A stretch of DNA of 64,000 nucleotides, taken from the NCBI GenBank assembly GCA_021770755.1, contig JAETQI010000002.1:1-64000 (forward strand), read 5' to 3'. This document shows, one piece after another, positions 46,204 to 55,788 of the stretch (positions are counted from its first letter, which is position 1; every line of letters begins with the position of its first letter). The position numbers were made by a program, and so were the translations under genes. Source of the DNA: Lachnospiraceae bacterium (GTDB lineage: Bacteria > Bacillota > Clostridia > Lachnospirales > Lachnospiraceae). The notes under the pieces are model-generated. The model was not told where the DNA came from. It ran no database searches and saw only the letters and a program-made list of their open reading frames with translations.

Positions 46204-46935
46204 CTATTTCCGATGAAGCAATTCATATACATGGCTCTTCATCACCACAAACCAATATTTTCTTTTTGACAGATACCCATGCCGGGATCGAACCAACGCA
46301 TTCTCGCGCACTCCTGTCTGGCTGCTTGACATACCGCCCAGTTGGAAATTAGATAACACACGGTATATCGGTGTGAACACGACTTCCCCGCTCTTAAAAT
46401 AACGCAGCATCAGATCATAATCCGCCGCGGAGCGGTACTGTGTGTCAAACCCCCCAAACTGCTCATACGTAGCCTTTGTGACAAAACAGGTCGGATGGGT
46501 GATCATCTGCTGCGGCAGGAAATCATGGTGATAGATAACAACCGCTTTTTCCCTTCCGTCCAGATATGTCCTCTGCATGCCATAGAGGATCTCATACCGG
46601 TGATTGCCGTAATGATCCACGACCTGTTCCACTGTGTCCCTCTCGTAGTAGTCATCGCTGTTCACAATACCGATCAGATGTCCCTTTGCACGCCTGATCC
46701 CCTTGTTCATGGCATCGTAGATCCCATTGTCCCGCTCAGAAATAACAGTTGTTCTCTCAGGAAGCCTGCTGCGGTGCCTTTCGATCAATTTCAACGTATT
46801 GTCTGTCGATCCGCCGTCCACAATGATATATTCTATGTTTTTGTAGGTCTGGTTCTCAATGCACTCCAAAGTCTTTTCGATCGTCTGCCCGCTGTTAAAG
46901 CAGGGTGTGAGAACCGTCACCAGCAGCCCTGACAT
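46204..46935 (-). CDS. Glycosyltransferase family 2 (1)
   Basis: 243 residues, GT-A fold: VLTPCFNSGQTIEKTLECI start, IIVDGGSTDNTLKLI and the DXD-like NSDDYYE (near 95), then TKATYEQFGGFD. It is short and lacks membrane segments, as usual for inverting transferases that extend lipid-linked oligosaccharides. GGAGAAAATAAC precedes ATG 46935. An 89-bp gap separates it from the GT4 gene downstream. Confidence 0.88.
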   Translation of the reverse strand: MSGLLVTVLTPCFNSGQTIEKTLECIENQTYKNIEYIIVDGGSTDNTLKLIERHRSRLPERTTVISERDNGIYDAMNKGIRRAKGHLIGIVNSDDYYERDTVEQVVDHYGNHRYEILYGMQRTYLDGREKAVVIYHHDFLPQQMITHPTCFVTKATYEQFGGFDTQYRSAADYDLMLRYFKSGEVVFTPIYRVLSNFQLGGMSSSQTGVRENALVRSRHGYLSKRKYWFVVMKSHVYELLHRK

Positions 46936-46954
46936 GTTATTTTCTCCTTTATCA

Positions 46955-47953
46955 TCACCAATAGCATCCCTTCTCTACCGTATCCGCATTTTGAGGTGTC
47001 TCCTCAGCGGACGCTTTGATCCATGCATCATTAAAATATGTCGCGATCTTTGTGGGATAATTGTTTTCCCATCGATTCCCTTTGATACCGAACAGCAGTT
47101 GCGTCGCCCCTCCCAGATGGATCGCCTGTCTCCCTGCACTTTTCAGTTTCGATGCCAGCGGCATACCATAGGCTCCGCACCCGACGATCGCGACATCAAA
47201 ATCAATCTTCAACGCCTGTTCAGCCATATAGTCAAGCGCATCAAACCATGTCAGAAACCGTTCATCTCTGATGCCGCAGATTGTCTGGACGGCTTTTAAA
47301 GTCCGCAACTCAAATTCCGGCAGGATCTCCGAGCCCGGGAAGATCAATGCGCGCCTTTTATATTGTTCCTGAATAGAGTGCTCAAACGGATGGATCACTA
47401 AGACCTTTTTGCCCGCCAGTGCCGCTGTCCATGGTCTGCCCGGGGCAAGCCATGGTTCTAGCCGGAACAAAAATGTCAGATCTACATGCGGGGCAAATTC
47501 CTCAATGACAAAATCCTCCATATTCAGATGCCACATTGCAAGCAGATCCGCATTTGCCGCAGACTCGAGCAGCAGCCGCGAAAAACGTTCCAGGTATTGA
47601 TCGTCCACAGGAAAAAAACCCGCCCCCTGACCCAGTCTGGTAAACCATTTATCCAGATACGCATCATCCTCGGCGCTGTGCCCTTTGTACTTCACTTTCA
47701 GGTATCCCACAACCGTCTGCAGCTCTGTGTTTCCGAAACGGCATGCCATGAAAGGCTTACCTTCCATGATCTTCTGATAGATATAATCGTTCGTCTTCGC
47801 TGACGACATCACCCATTTCTTTGCATAGTGCGGCATGACAGGTTCCCTGTGGAAATATTTGAGCATGCCGTGGCGTCTCAGGCACTTGTTAAAATAAAAA
47901 TCTCTCCACTTCCACCGTTTTTCATACCGGATCCATTTCTCTTCCCTTGTCAT
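46955..47953 (-). CDS. GT-D-like protein of polysaccharide locus
   Basis: 332 residues. FMACRFGNTELQTVVGY resembles the RFGDGE signature of GT-D transferases, with Asp replaced by Asn, and the C-terminal VAIVGCGAYGMPLASKL plus LGGATQLLFGI matches the family's second motif. The first 40 residues are basic and aromatic (RYEKRWKWRDFYFNK). I infer a glycosyltransferase, but the changed signature leaves activity open. Its ATG overlaps the stop of the preceding gene by 4 bp. Confidence 0.6.
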   Translation of the reverse strand: MTREEKWIRYEKRWKWRDFYFNKCLRRHGMLKYFHREPVMPHYAKKWVMSSAKTNDYIYQKIMEGKPFMACRFGNTELQTVVGYLKVKYKGHSAEDDAYLDKWFTRLGQGAGFFPVDDQYLERFSRLLLESAANADLLAMWHLNMEDFVIEEFAPHVDLTFLFRLEPWLAPGRPWTAALAGKKVLVIHPFEHSIQEQYKRRALIFPGSEILPEFELRTLKAVQTICGIRDERFLTWFDALDYMAEQALKIDFDVAIVGCGAYGMPLASKLKSAGRQAIHLGGATQLLFGIKGNRWENNYPTKIATYFNDAWIKASAEETPQNADTVEKGCYW

Positions 47954-48777
47954 CTTATCCCTCCCAGCCTGCGCTTTATTTTTTCCATCAACCCAGAAAT
48001 CCTGCGAACCGCCCTGATCCTGCGAAACCGCACTTCCAGAAGGCTTCCCGCATTCAGACGGTGCGAGTCGACGATCTGCGGATAGGTGCTGCGCCGCTCC
48101 ACCTCCTCCTCATAATGGTTTATCATTCCAAACTGGGACGGATCACGGAATCTCTTAAATCCGTATTTTTTGGACATCAGTGAGATCACGGACTGATCAT
48201 GCCTGTGATCCGCAAACTCCGCATAATTGGGCAGCCCCATCACATTTGGCTTGTCGGAGATGATGCGGATATCCTGCGCGTACTGCAGCACTTCATCGAG
48301 ATATGCTTTCACCTCGGGCGCCTTTTTACAGACAAAATACCCGCCGATCGACTGCGGCGTATCTGCATACCGCGCCTCGTCACAGCCTGTCAGCACAAAG
48401 GCATCCCGCTTTGTGTTCCCCTTCTCGATCCGCTCCCGCTCCAGCGAGAAGATCATGAGCGGCACCTTTTCCTGTTCCATACAGTCGATGAGATACTGGA
48501 TCCTGTTGATATAGACCGCACCCGAATCGATATAGACCAGATAATCGCCCTCCCCCAGCTCATCGTATGCCTTTCTGTAAAAATACGGCTTCCAGAGGTA
48601 GTATCCGCCGCCCCTTGGGGTATCCAGGATCTCCTTGTTGCGCCTGCGAAACGCCTCGTCAATGTCCCCAGGTCCATACTCGATCACCCTGTCCGCTCCC
48701 CACTGTCTCGCCGTCCGGCTGTTGAGCTTCTGTGCCCTCTGAAATTTTTTGTCCGCATAATTCACAGCTATGATCAT
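47950..48777 (-). CDS. Putative glycosyltransferase, GT-A-like
   Basis: 275 residues. KRNKEILDTPRGGGYYLWKP-type text and YLVYIDSGAVYINRI (a DXG-type acidic motif) occur in polysaccharide-locus proteins with a GT-A-like core. The middle segment QSIGGYFVCKKAPEVKAYLDE and the final basic helix fit a peripheral membrane enzyme. I do not recognise a numbered GT family. It overlaps the next gene by 4 bp. Confidence 0.6.
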   Translation of the reverse strand: MIIAVNYADKKFQRAQKLNSRTARQWGADRVIEYGPGDIDEAFRRRNKEILDTPRGGGYYLWKPYFYRKAYDELGEGDYLVYIDSGAVYINRIQYLIDCMEQEKVPLMIFSLERERIEKGNTKRDAFVLTGCDEARYADTPQSIGGYFVCKKAPEVKAYLDEVLQYAQDIRIISDKPNVMGLPNYAEFADHRHDQSVISLMSKKYGFKRFRDPSQFGMINHYEEEVERRSTYPQIVDSHRLNAGSLLEVRFRRIRAVRRISGLMEKIKRRLGGIR

Positions 48778-48843
48778 CTGCTCACTCCTTCCAGCCCTGC
48801 TCTCTCAAATCCCCGCTCTTTGCCATGCACACGCAACCGGCAT

Positions 48844-50028
48844 TCAGGATCCTTTCCTGACCGTCTCATATACATGTCCAAGCTGACCTGCGACCGCCTG
48901 CGCGCCAAACCGCTCCCTGACAAAATTTCGTATCGTTTCCGCATCGTATGCTTTTCGATACGGTATCGTCTGCATCATCTGTTCCATAGCCCCCACAAGG
49001 CTCTCTGTGTCATCCGGCGGGATCAATATCCCGTTTTCCCTGGTCACAAAGTCGTCCGGTCCCCCGTTTGCCACGGCTATGACAGGCTTTCCGCACGCCA
49101 TCGCTTCTATATACACAACGCCAAATGTCTCGTAGCGGCTCGGGAGCACAAACACATCACACGCCTGCATCTGCGCTGCGACCTGCTCACGGCTCAGCTC
49201 CCCGATAAACGCCACTGACTGTTCGATGCCATACTCCCTGCACCATTCAGCCGCGATTTGCACCGCATGTCCGCCGCCGCCGATCCGCAGTTTCGCCGAA
49301 GAATGTTTTTCCGAAAAATCCTTCCATGCCCTCAGAAGGACATCGACTCCCTTTTTCTTTAGCTGGTCTTCGGTATTCATATAGCATACCGTCAGAAACC
49401 GCATTCCATTGTGCGTTTCCTTGTCACAGGGCTTAAACTGTTCAAGATCCACGACATTCCCGATCACTTCTATATCGTCCGATGCCCTGTATTCCGATAT
49501 CCGTCCCGCAAACGCACGGCTCACGCAGATCACCCTTGCCGCCTTCCCGAATGCCAGCCTGATGTATCGGTCATTCGCCCTGCTGATCTGGTCTTTGTGA
49601 AGTTCAAACAGCGTCGCATGTTCTGTGATCACGTATGGAATCCCTGTCTGGTCAGACAGTTTCATCGCCGCATACCCCGCCCACACACAGCAGTGCGCAT
49701 GGATCACATCAGGGCGCTCCGCCGGGCGGATATATTTGTCATACAACTGCCCGATCCCTCTCGCAAACGCTTCCCGGTGCCCCTCCATGCCGTGTTTTAA
49801 GGGACAAAATATTCGCATGCGGCAGATCCTGATCCCCTCGCACTCCTCTGATGCCGCTTCCGCGTAGGAGATGTATTCCCGGACACACTTTACCGAATAC
49901 GTGTCACAGTACAGCAATGTCACCTTGTGGCCTGCCTGTTTTAGCGCCCGCGCCTGATCCCAGAAGAAACTGCCAATCGTCGGTCTGTGCTTCGTCCTGA
50001 AAAAAGCAGGTATTATCAATATGTTCAT
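48844..50028 (-). CDS. Glycosyltransferase family 4 (2)
   Basis: About 394 residues. The N-terminal Rossmann domain has LIIPAFFRTKHRPTIGSFFWDQ; the C-terminal domain has VIGNVVDLEQFKP and FVLPSRYETFGVVYIEAMA with the EX7E pair (near 315). ATG 50028 has GAGGAGG eight bases upstream; in-frame ATG 50034 is too close to that site. Probably adds one sugar of the repeat unit. Confidence 0.9.
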   Translation of the reverse strand: MNILIIPAFFRTKHRPTIGSFFWDQARALKQAGHKVTLLYCDTYSVKCVREYISYAEAASEECEGIRICRMRIFCPLKHGMEGHREAFARGIGQLYDKYIRPAERPDVIHAHCCVWAGYAAMKLSDQTGIPYVITEHATLFELHKDQISRANDRYIRLAFGKAARVICVSRAFAGRISEYRASDDIEVIGNVVDLEQFKPCDKETHNGMRFLTVCYMNTEDQLKKKGVDVLLRAWKDFSEKHSSAKLRIGGGGHAVQIAAEWCREYGIEQSVAFIGELSREQVAAQMQACDVFVLPSRYETFGVVYIEAMACGKPVIAVANGGPDDFVTRENGILIPPDDTESLVGAMEQMMQTIPYRKAYDAETIRNFVRERFGAQAVAGQLGHVYETVRKGS

Positions 50029-50058
50029 TGGCATACCCTCCTCAATTTGCCGGCACAC

Positions 50059-50883
50059 TCACATCGTTCTGCCAAACGCCACCTTCACCCAGCTCCTGCA
50101 CTGTTTGACAGCCTCCCACCCCATCCCGTTCTGGCACATATACCAGAATTTTCTCTTAAAAAAGAGCTTCATCTCTGTCTTTTTCAGCTTTGCCATGCTC
50201 GACGCCGTCACGGATCTGTCGGACATGCGGTACCACACAAGCTGTCTGTCCAGCAGTCCGAAGCGATAGCCCGCATGCATCGCTTTCAGATTCATCGGGT
50301 AATCCTCAAACCATCTGTAGCACTCGTCGTAACCGCCCACGCTCCTGACAAAATCCATCGGGTAAAACGTCGCGGACGGCGCCACGATTCGGTTTTGGAT
50401 CAATAACAGCCTATATTGTTCCCGATAATCCTTCTGTGCAAATTCATAACACCTGTCACAGTACGCCTGGATGTCCTTGTACACCGCATTTGGATCATTG
50501 TCATTGAATAGCTGTACCCTCGCGATCGGAAACACGCCCGGATGCTCCTCACAGAACCGGACGTACTGCTCGACAGCATCCTCTGTCATGCGGTCGTCTC
50601 CGGCGATACCTTTATAGTACACACCCTCCGCCACCTTAAGTCCTCTGTTGATGTTCGCGGGGAGTCCTGTATTGTGATCCGATGTAACAAGCCTGACCGC
50701 TGTCAGTACTCCCTGGTTCTGCGCGATCCAGTCCTGAACCACCGCCACGGTATCATCGGGGGAACAGTCGTCCGTGATGATCAGTTCTATATTGGGATAT
50801 GTCTGATCCCTGATACTATCCAGTGTCTCGATGATCGTCTCCGCCGAGCGATATGTGAATACGATTACACTCACCAGTTTCAT
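50059..50883 (-). CDS. Glycosyltransferase family 2 (2)
   Basis: 274 residues: SVIVFTYRSAETIIETLDSI, LIITDDCSPDDTVAVV and the acidic GIAGDDRMTEDA (near 95), with a WFEDYPMNLKAMHAG segment typical of this subfamily. Specificity unknown. The start lies 3 bp after the stop of the Wzy-like gene. Confidence 0.88.
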   Translation of the reverse strand: MKLVSVIVFTYRSAETIIETLDSIRDQTYPNIELIITDDCSPDDTVAVVQDWIAQNQGVLTAVRLVTSDHNTGLPANINRGLKVAEGVYYKGIAGDDRMTEDAVEQYVRFCEEHPGVFPIARVQLFNDNDPNAVYKDIQAYCDRCYEFAQKDYREQYRLLLIQNRIVAPSATFYPMDFVRSVGGYDECYRWFEDYPMNLKAMHAGYRFGLLDRQLVWYRMSDRSVTASSMAKLKKTEMKLFFKRKFWYMCQNGMGWEAVKQCRSWVKVAFGRTM

Positions 50884-50886
50884 TTT

Positions 50887-52071
50887 CTACGCCTTTCCCA
50901 GCAGCTTCTTAACCTGCCAAAAATATGTCTCACACTGATGCCTGCGCGCAAACGGCTGATACCAGTAATACCCCATCAGCACCAGCAGATAATTCCGCAG
51001 GATATACACCGATATGAAATGCGCCTCCATCAGATTAAATACCGCAAACGTCACGAGCATCGTGAAGAGGACATGATCCTTCTCTTTGTAGCTCTGATAC
51101 AGCAGATAAAAGTTCATGCCGATATAGATCGCCCCGGGAATGATCCCGTACCAGTAAAACAGCCGCACAAAACCCGCGTCAAAATATTCCGTATTTGCCG
51201 GGGAGGCAAACAGCTTCCAGTTCTCGAGCCTTGCCGCCTCGACCGCATAGCAGCTCTGGTATCTGCCGTTAAACATACTGTCCAGCCTGTGCACCAGTGT
51301 GTCCACCGTGTCATACGTGTTCTCCAGATGCGAGAAGAGCATCGCGAACGCGACACACCCAAGCACCGCCAAAGCGCCCAGGATATAGATGATCCTGCTC
51401 TCCCTGCACTTCCTGCTATACTGCATCACCAGCGTCGACACAAGGAACAATGCGCATACAATAACACTCGTTCTCGATCCTGTCAGTTGAAACAGCCCCA
51501 GATTCAGCGCCATAAACAACACATAGCCATACCATTTCAGCGTGTCGGCATAGCTGTAGACCGCCAGCACGACGACCATCCAGAACATACAGTGCAGGGC
51601 GTTGGGGTGTCCCATGCCGAGCACATACCGCGTCTCCTCAAACTGTCCCGGCTGCACTTCCCTGCCAAAATCAGCAGTGACCGCGATCTTTCCGTAGATT
51701 CCTGCCACCGACAAAATCACCAGCGCGGCGCAGCCCGCGAATGTCACCCAGAAGATCACCCGCATCACCTTCCTGATATCCATCCCCTTGCACGCCGCAA
51801 TGAATGCGATGATCCGCACCGCTTCATCCCGCTCATTGATCCGGTACGACACGAACATGACGGCGCCAAACAGCAGCATGCACAGCCATTCCCCCGCCGA
51901 GTACCTTGTCAGCGCGATCTTGATGCAGAACAACAGAAACGTCAGGCGGAACAGTTGGCTTTCCAGCGGATTGGTGTAGGCGCTCTTGTCGACGATCACG
52001 ATCAGGATCTCGATCACCAGACCGAGCCAGAAACATGCCTCGCCGATCATCCTGATCCGATTATGACTCAT
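50887..52071 (-). CDS. O-antigen/capsule polymerase-like membrane protein (Wzy-like)
   Basis: 394 residues with about ten to twelve membrane helices. A large loop near residues 250-300 (LENTYDTVDTLVHRLDSMFN) precedes the last helices, and GNxRTS-type LTGSRTSVIVCAL (near 200) is a common polymerase motif. In a locus with flippases and many transferases it is the likely polymerase of repeat units. Its ATG overlaps the stop of the preceding GT2 gene by 11 bp. Confidence 0.75.
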   Translation of the reverse strand: MSHNRIRMIGEACFWLGLVIEILIVIVDKSAYTNPLESQLFRLTFLLFCIKIALTRYSAGEWLCMLLFGAVMFVSYRINERDEAVRIIAFIAACKGMDIRKVMRVIFWVTFAGCAALVILSVAGIYGKIAVTADFGREVQPGQFEETRYVLGMGHPNALHCMFWMVVVLAVYSYADTLKWYGYVLFMALNLGLFQLTGSRTSVIVCALFLVSTLVMQYSRKCRESRIIYILGALAVLGCVAFAMLFSHLENTYDTVDTLVHRLDSMFNGRYQSCYAVEAARLENWKLFASPANTEYFDAGFVRLFYWYGIIPGAIYIGMNFYLLYQSYKEKDHVLFTMLVTFAVFNLMEAHFISVYILRNYLLVLMGYYWYQPFARRHQCETYFWQVKKLLGKA

Positions 52072-52981
52072 TTTCTTTCTCTCCTTTTTGCTCTATTCCA
52101 TGGTGCGGATGTCCCAACCGGCTAAGACGGCTCCCGGCAAAGCTCTGCACCATCGCCCCGCGCTCCGCGATCCACTTGCGCATCCACAGCTTTCTGCCGA
52201 TGCCAAGCGCCTTTGCCTCCCTGTATCCCATGCGGTATTTCATGAGAAATCGTTCCGTGAAATACTCCCTGCACGCTGCGCTCTCCTGCAGGTGGTACTT
52301 TGTGTACATATACCTATAATCATTGTAAATGCGCATGTCCTTCTCCGAAAAGCTCTCCGTGTACTGGTTTTCGTGAACCCCGATCGAGACCAGCGGCTCC
52401 CTGGTGTACGCAAAGGCAGGGCACTTCTCAAACAGGTCAAAATACAGAAACATATCCGAAGCCCAGTTGCTCTGCTCGTCAAACAACGTCAGTTCACTGC
52501 CCCTGCGGTAGATCACGGCGCTCGGCGCGCCGATCTGGTTGCCAAGAAACAGATTCCGGTAGTCGCTGCCCAGCCGCTCGATAAAGCCTTCTTCGGCACA
52601 GCGGTCATAATGATTTTTCTGCGTCACCTGCCTGCTGCCCGAGAACGCGAGCACGGCATCCGGGTTCGCATCAAGAAGCGCCACATACGCCCCAAGGCTT
52701 GCGCTGTCCGTGAACCAGTCGTCACTGAACATGATCTTGATGTACTCCCCCTCTGCCATCCGGATCGCCGCATTCCAGTTGAAGATATGCCCGTACGGCT
52801 TTTCGTTGTGTCTGTAATGAACCTGGGGATAACATGCCGTCACCAGTTTTTCCGTCCCATCGTCCGTCGAATCGTCTGACAGGTTGACCTCAAAATCCGT
52901 GTAATCCTGACTGTATATGGATCGCAGAAGGCGCTCCACCTCATCTCTGTTATTGTAACAGGGAATGCATATCGAAACCAT
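52061..52981 (-). CDS. Glycosyltransferase family 2 (3)
   Basis: 306 residues: VSICIPCYNNRDEVERLLRSI, NLSDDSTDDGTEKLV and KIMFSDDWFTDSA (DXD-like, near 92). The C-terminal 80 residues are basic and helical. It overlaps the polymerase gene, which suggests the two are co-translated. Confidence 0.88.
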   Translation of the reverse strand: MVSICIPCYNNRDEVERLLRSIYSQDYTDFEVNLSDDSTDDGTEKLVTACYPQVHYRHNEKPYGHIFNWNAAIRMAEGEYIKIMFSDDWFTDSASLGAYVALLDANPDAVLAFSGSRQVTQKNHYDRCAEEGFIERLGSDYRNLFLGNQIGAPSAVIYRRGSELTLFDEQSNWASDMFLYFDLFEKCPAFAYTREPLVSIGVHENQYTESFSEKDMRIYNDYRYMYTKYHLQESAACREYFTERFLMKYRMGYREAKALGIGRKLWMRKWIAERGAMVQSFAGSRLSRLGHPHHGIEQKGEKENES

Positions 52982-52987
52982 CGTTAT

Positions 52988-53938
52988 TTATCTCCCGATC
53001 ATCTTTCTGCCTGCCCGCTTGACCGCCACAAGGATCTGATAGCAGGTGTTCTTTATTGTTACTTTCGCTCTGCGGAATGCTTTCCTGGCGCCTTTCTCCT
53101 CGTGCATGATGAGAAAATCCAGCTCGTCCTGATGTTCCCTGATATACCGCGGAAAACTCTCGTCGATCTCACAGCGAACGAACCGCGCATTCCTTCCGAA
53201 GATGTCCTTGCCGTCCTTGATCTGGTCTGTCACGTTCGATAACACATGTCTCGAATTGTATTCCTGATGTGCCGCCGAGATGACCTTTTCCTGCACGCGC
53301 CTGCGGATGTCCTTCTCGCCGTGGCCGCCCATATAACCGAAATGCCAGCCGCCGTCGTCGACGCGGATCCCGATCGCCTTGCGCTCCGGAAACCGCAGCT
53401 CCCCGAGCAGGAGATTCTGCTCCCGCAAAAGCTTGTAGCCAAGCATCTTCGTCCCGATCCATTTCTTCCGCTCCACTCCCTCAAACTCCCCCGCGTAGGA
53501 TAAGAGGCTGCCCGAGACTTCCTCCATGTTGAGATAACAGTAAAACAGCCGCTGCGCAAAGTGGTAGATCTTATCCGGCTGAAAGTCCTGCAGGATCCTC
53601 TGGATCTGGTCGGGGTTTGGGATCTCATCAAGGTCGCTGAATATCACGATGTCCTCGTCGGTACAGTCCTTCAATCCCCTCGTCACGGCATTTTTCTGAA
53701 AGGTATCCCTGTAGTGCGTATCGCCCTGCGGCGTGTCGTCCACCACCACATGGATGATCCTGTCCTGAAATTCGGCGAACAGTTCCTTGTTCTCTTCATA
53801 ATACAAGGGCTTTTGGATCCCCGAAAACGTCTCCGTCGCCTCGCTGATCACAAACCTGTCCACCACAGGACTCAGCACATTCAGCCGTATCTTCAGAATA
53901 TCCAGCTCATTAAAAAACTGAAAGCAGTCATAAACCAT
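52988..53938 (-). CDS. Glycosyltransferase family 17-like protein
   Basis: About 316 residues. MVYDCFQFFNELDILKIRLN, FVISEATETFSGIQKPLYYE and FSDLDEIPNPDQIQRIL (DLDE, the metal site) match the GT17 family, whose eukaryotic members add N-acetylglucosamine to mannose. Bacterial members occur in surface-glycan loci. ATG 53938 has GGGGAGG ten bases upstream; the open frame begins three codons earlier with TTG. Confidence 0.82.
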   Translation of the reverse strand: MVYDCFQFFNELDILKIRLNVLSPVVDRFVISEATETFSGIQKPLYYEENKELFAEFQDRIIHVVVDDTPQGDTHYRDTFQKNAVTRGLKDCTDEDIVIFSDLDEIPNPDQIQRILQDFQPDKIYHFAQRLFYCYLNMEEVSGSLLSYAGEFEGVERKKWIGTKMLGYKLLREQNLLLGELRFPERKAIGIRVDDGGWHFGYMGGHGEKDIRRRVQEKVISAAHQEYNSRHVLSNVTDQIKDGKDIFGRNARFVRCEIDESFPRYIREHQDELDFLIMHEEKGARKAFRRAKVTIKNTCYQILVAVKRAGRKMIGR

Positions 53939-53954
53939 CTGCAACAAACCTCCC

Positions 53955-54713
53955 CTATTTCAAACCGGCAATCTTCCTGATGACCTTCTTGACGCGTCTG
54001 CTGACAGGCTCCCGGATGAAATTCGGATACTGTGCGTTGGTCCCCTCCCATTTGTGGAAAGCAAACGGCGTGATCCCCTGTACTTCCGGTATCATCTTCT
54101 CGTGGCTGTAGTATTTTGCCACCTCCAGCGGCGCGATCCGCATCCCCTCCGCCTCCAGCAGATGGCGGATCTTGCAGCAGATAAAACCGTCCTCATAGTA
54201 CCACATCCTGCCGTACGCGTACTCTCCCTCCCAGGGCACGCCCGCTTTCTTTGGAAAATCCATCAGACGCTTGCTGCGGATCCCAGCGCTGTTCCCCACG
54301 CGGCAGATATTTCCGTCCCGGTCGCGGTATGTCGTCGTATCCCCCTCGGGCGGCAGCGGCCACGGCGCGCCGATATAGTCGTAGTCCAGAAATTCATCGC
54401 GCCACATCTCGGGATGGACGACAAAGCCGTCCGCATGGATGATCAGCGCAAAGTCCGTGTGTATGTGATCCCCCAGCTCGTAGACCATCTTGTAGTTAAA
54501 CGCGTCGATATCCGCAAGCCTGTCCGTGTGGCTGTAACGGATCCCTGCCGGCAGTCCAAACGGCTTTCGGTGCGTGATCAGCACGACATCGCCAAACTCG
54601 ATGCCGCGCATGCTGTACTGCATCGCCTTGATCGTTGCCCCGATGTTGACGCTCGTCATCGCCGCCAGCGTCACATTGGAAAGCCTGCGCTTATTTGTGC
54701 CTGTCTCTTCCAC
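53955..54713 (-). CDS. DUF5672-family putative glycosyltransferase
   Basis: 252 residues. SNVTLAAMTSVNIGATIKAM at the start, ALIIHADGFVVHPEMWRDEF and DYDYIGAPWP in the middle, then the glycine-rich VGNSAGIRSKRLMDFP are characteristic of DUF5672. The start is GTG 54713, fixed by GGAGG six bases upstream; the longer open frame beyond it is out-of-frame sequence of the overlapping GT11-like gene. The overlap is 23 bp. Confidence 0.8.
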   Translation of the reverse strand: MEETGTNKRRLSNVTLAAMTSVNIGATIKAMQYSMRGIEFGDVVLITHRKPFGLPAGIRYSHTDRLADIDAFNYKMVYELGDHIHTDFALIIHADGFVVHPEMWRDEFLDYDYIGAPWPLPPEGDTTTYRDRDGNICRVGNSAGIRSKRLMDFPKKAGVPWEGEYAYGRMWYYEDGFICCKIRHLLEAEGMRIAPLEVAKYYSHEKMIPEVQGITPFAFHKWEGTNAQYPNFIREPVSRRVKKVIRKIAGLK

Positions 54714-55779
54714 TTGAAACCTCCATATAGAATGTCCTGATCTTCCGCTTTGCAGAGTGCCAGTAATGGCGCAGCCGATACTGCCTGTAATAACACTGTG
54801 CCTTGCGGTACGCCTTCTTTTTCTCCCCTTCTGCCATCGGCTGGTTGCGCCGCGCATACACTGGGGAATCCTTCTTGTAACGCGCAAGCTCCTCCCTGCA
54901 TTCCGCCGCCGAGAAGAGTCTTCCGTCCCTGTCCTGATATGTCCAGCCCTCATAGATATTCTGCTCGGACGCCCAGTACCCGTCGGAGACGTTGTGCCTT
55001 GCCCAGTACTTGGGCGCGATGATCTTTCTGACCGTCGTGCTCGTAAAAGCCGGAAAATAGGTGAAGGAAGAGTTGGCAAGCAGCAGATATCTCGCGTTCT
55101 TGATGATCGAGTAATCTTTGGCAAGGTCAAAATTATAGGCTTTCACGCCGGGAATCAGTTTTTCTGCCTCCCTGACATCGTTGGTAATGATCATGAAACG
55201 CATGGCAGGATTGATCTTTTTCATATTTGCCATCCCATGGATCCAGTATTTTTTTTCCAGAAAGAGCTCCGGGGAATCCATGTAATCCGTGCAGCGCAGA
55301 TGGATGACACAGAGGTCATCCTGACTGTACTCATAACAGTCATACTCCGGCTTCACGCAAAGCCACTGCCTGATCTCGTCCTTATAGGGCAGAAAATAGT
55401 CCTCCGACTGCATGTTTCCGTATGCGAGCACATGCTCCCGCGCACCGTCCGCGTTCAGGTTTAGCAGCGCCTCATCCGTGCCCGTGATATAAGCTCCGTG
55501 CTCGATATCGTGCCTGGAATTTGCCACATACAGCCTGTCCTCCCGCTCGTGATAGATCCGCGCAAAATCGTCCTTTTTCGCCGAAACACCAAAGTCCAGC
55601 TCCATAAAGTACAGGCCGCACTGGCTGTGGATATTGTTTGCCAGCGTCTCGCTGCCCAGGATGCTGTAATCACAGTTGTTGCGCATCGCGACGCACCGCG
55701 TCGTGACATAGCAGAAAAGCTGGTTCCCAAGCCCCTGCCCTCTCAGTAATTCTGTTGCGATGATTGGTCTCTGCTCCAT
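54691..55779 (-). CDS. GT11-like fucosyltransferase family protein
   Basis: 362 residues. RGQGLGNQLFCYVTTRCVA (near 13-31) is the GT11 donor-site start, LCVIHLRCTDYM replaces the usual HxRRxDY motif, and ANSSFTYFPAF is the NSTFS-like motif. The protein has about 60 basic C-terminal residues beyond the core. It probably transfers fucose or a related sugar; the altered second motif makes specificity less certain than for 58550-59446. Confidence 0.75.
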   Translation of the reverse strand: MEQRPIIATELLRGQGLGNQLFCYVTTRCVAMRNNCDYSILGSETLANNIHSQCGLYFMELDFGVSAKKDDFARIYHEREDRLYVANSRHDIEHGAYITGTDEALLNLNADGAREHVLAYGNMQSEDYFLPYKDEIRQWLCVKPEYDCYEYSQDDLCVIHLRCTDYMDSPELFLEKKYWIHGMANMKKINPAMRFMIITNDVREAEKLIPGVKAYNFDLAKDYSIIKNARYLLLANSSFTYFPAFTSTTVRKIIAPKYWARHNVSDGYWASEQNIYEGWTYQDRDGRLFSAAECREELARYKKDSPVYARRNQPMAEGEKKKAYRKAQCYYRQYRLRHYWHSAKRKIRTFYMEVSSGRDRHK

Positions 55780-55788
55780 TCCTTCTCC

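Noticed and set aside
50542-52125. A 527-codon plus-strand open frame opposite the Wzy-like and GT2 genes
   Set aside because: It is rich in His, Arg and Gln as expected for the complement of membrane-protein codons, and the opposite strand encodes recognisable families.
54714-55130. An N-terminal extension of the DUF5672 protein up to 55130
   Set aside because: The extra residues are out-of-frame sequence of the overlapping GT11-like gene; the GTG at 54713 with GGAGG explains the real start.
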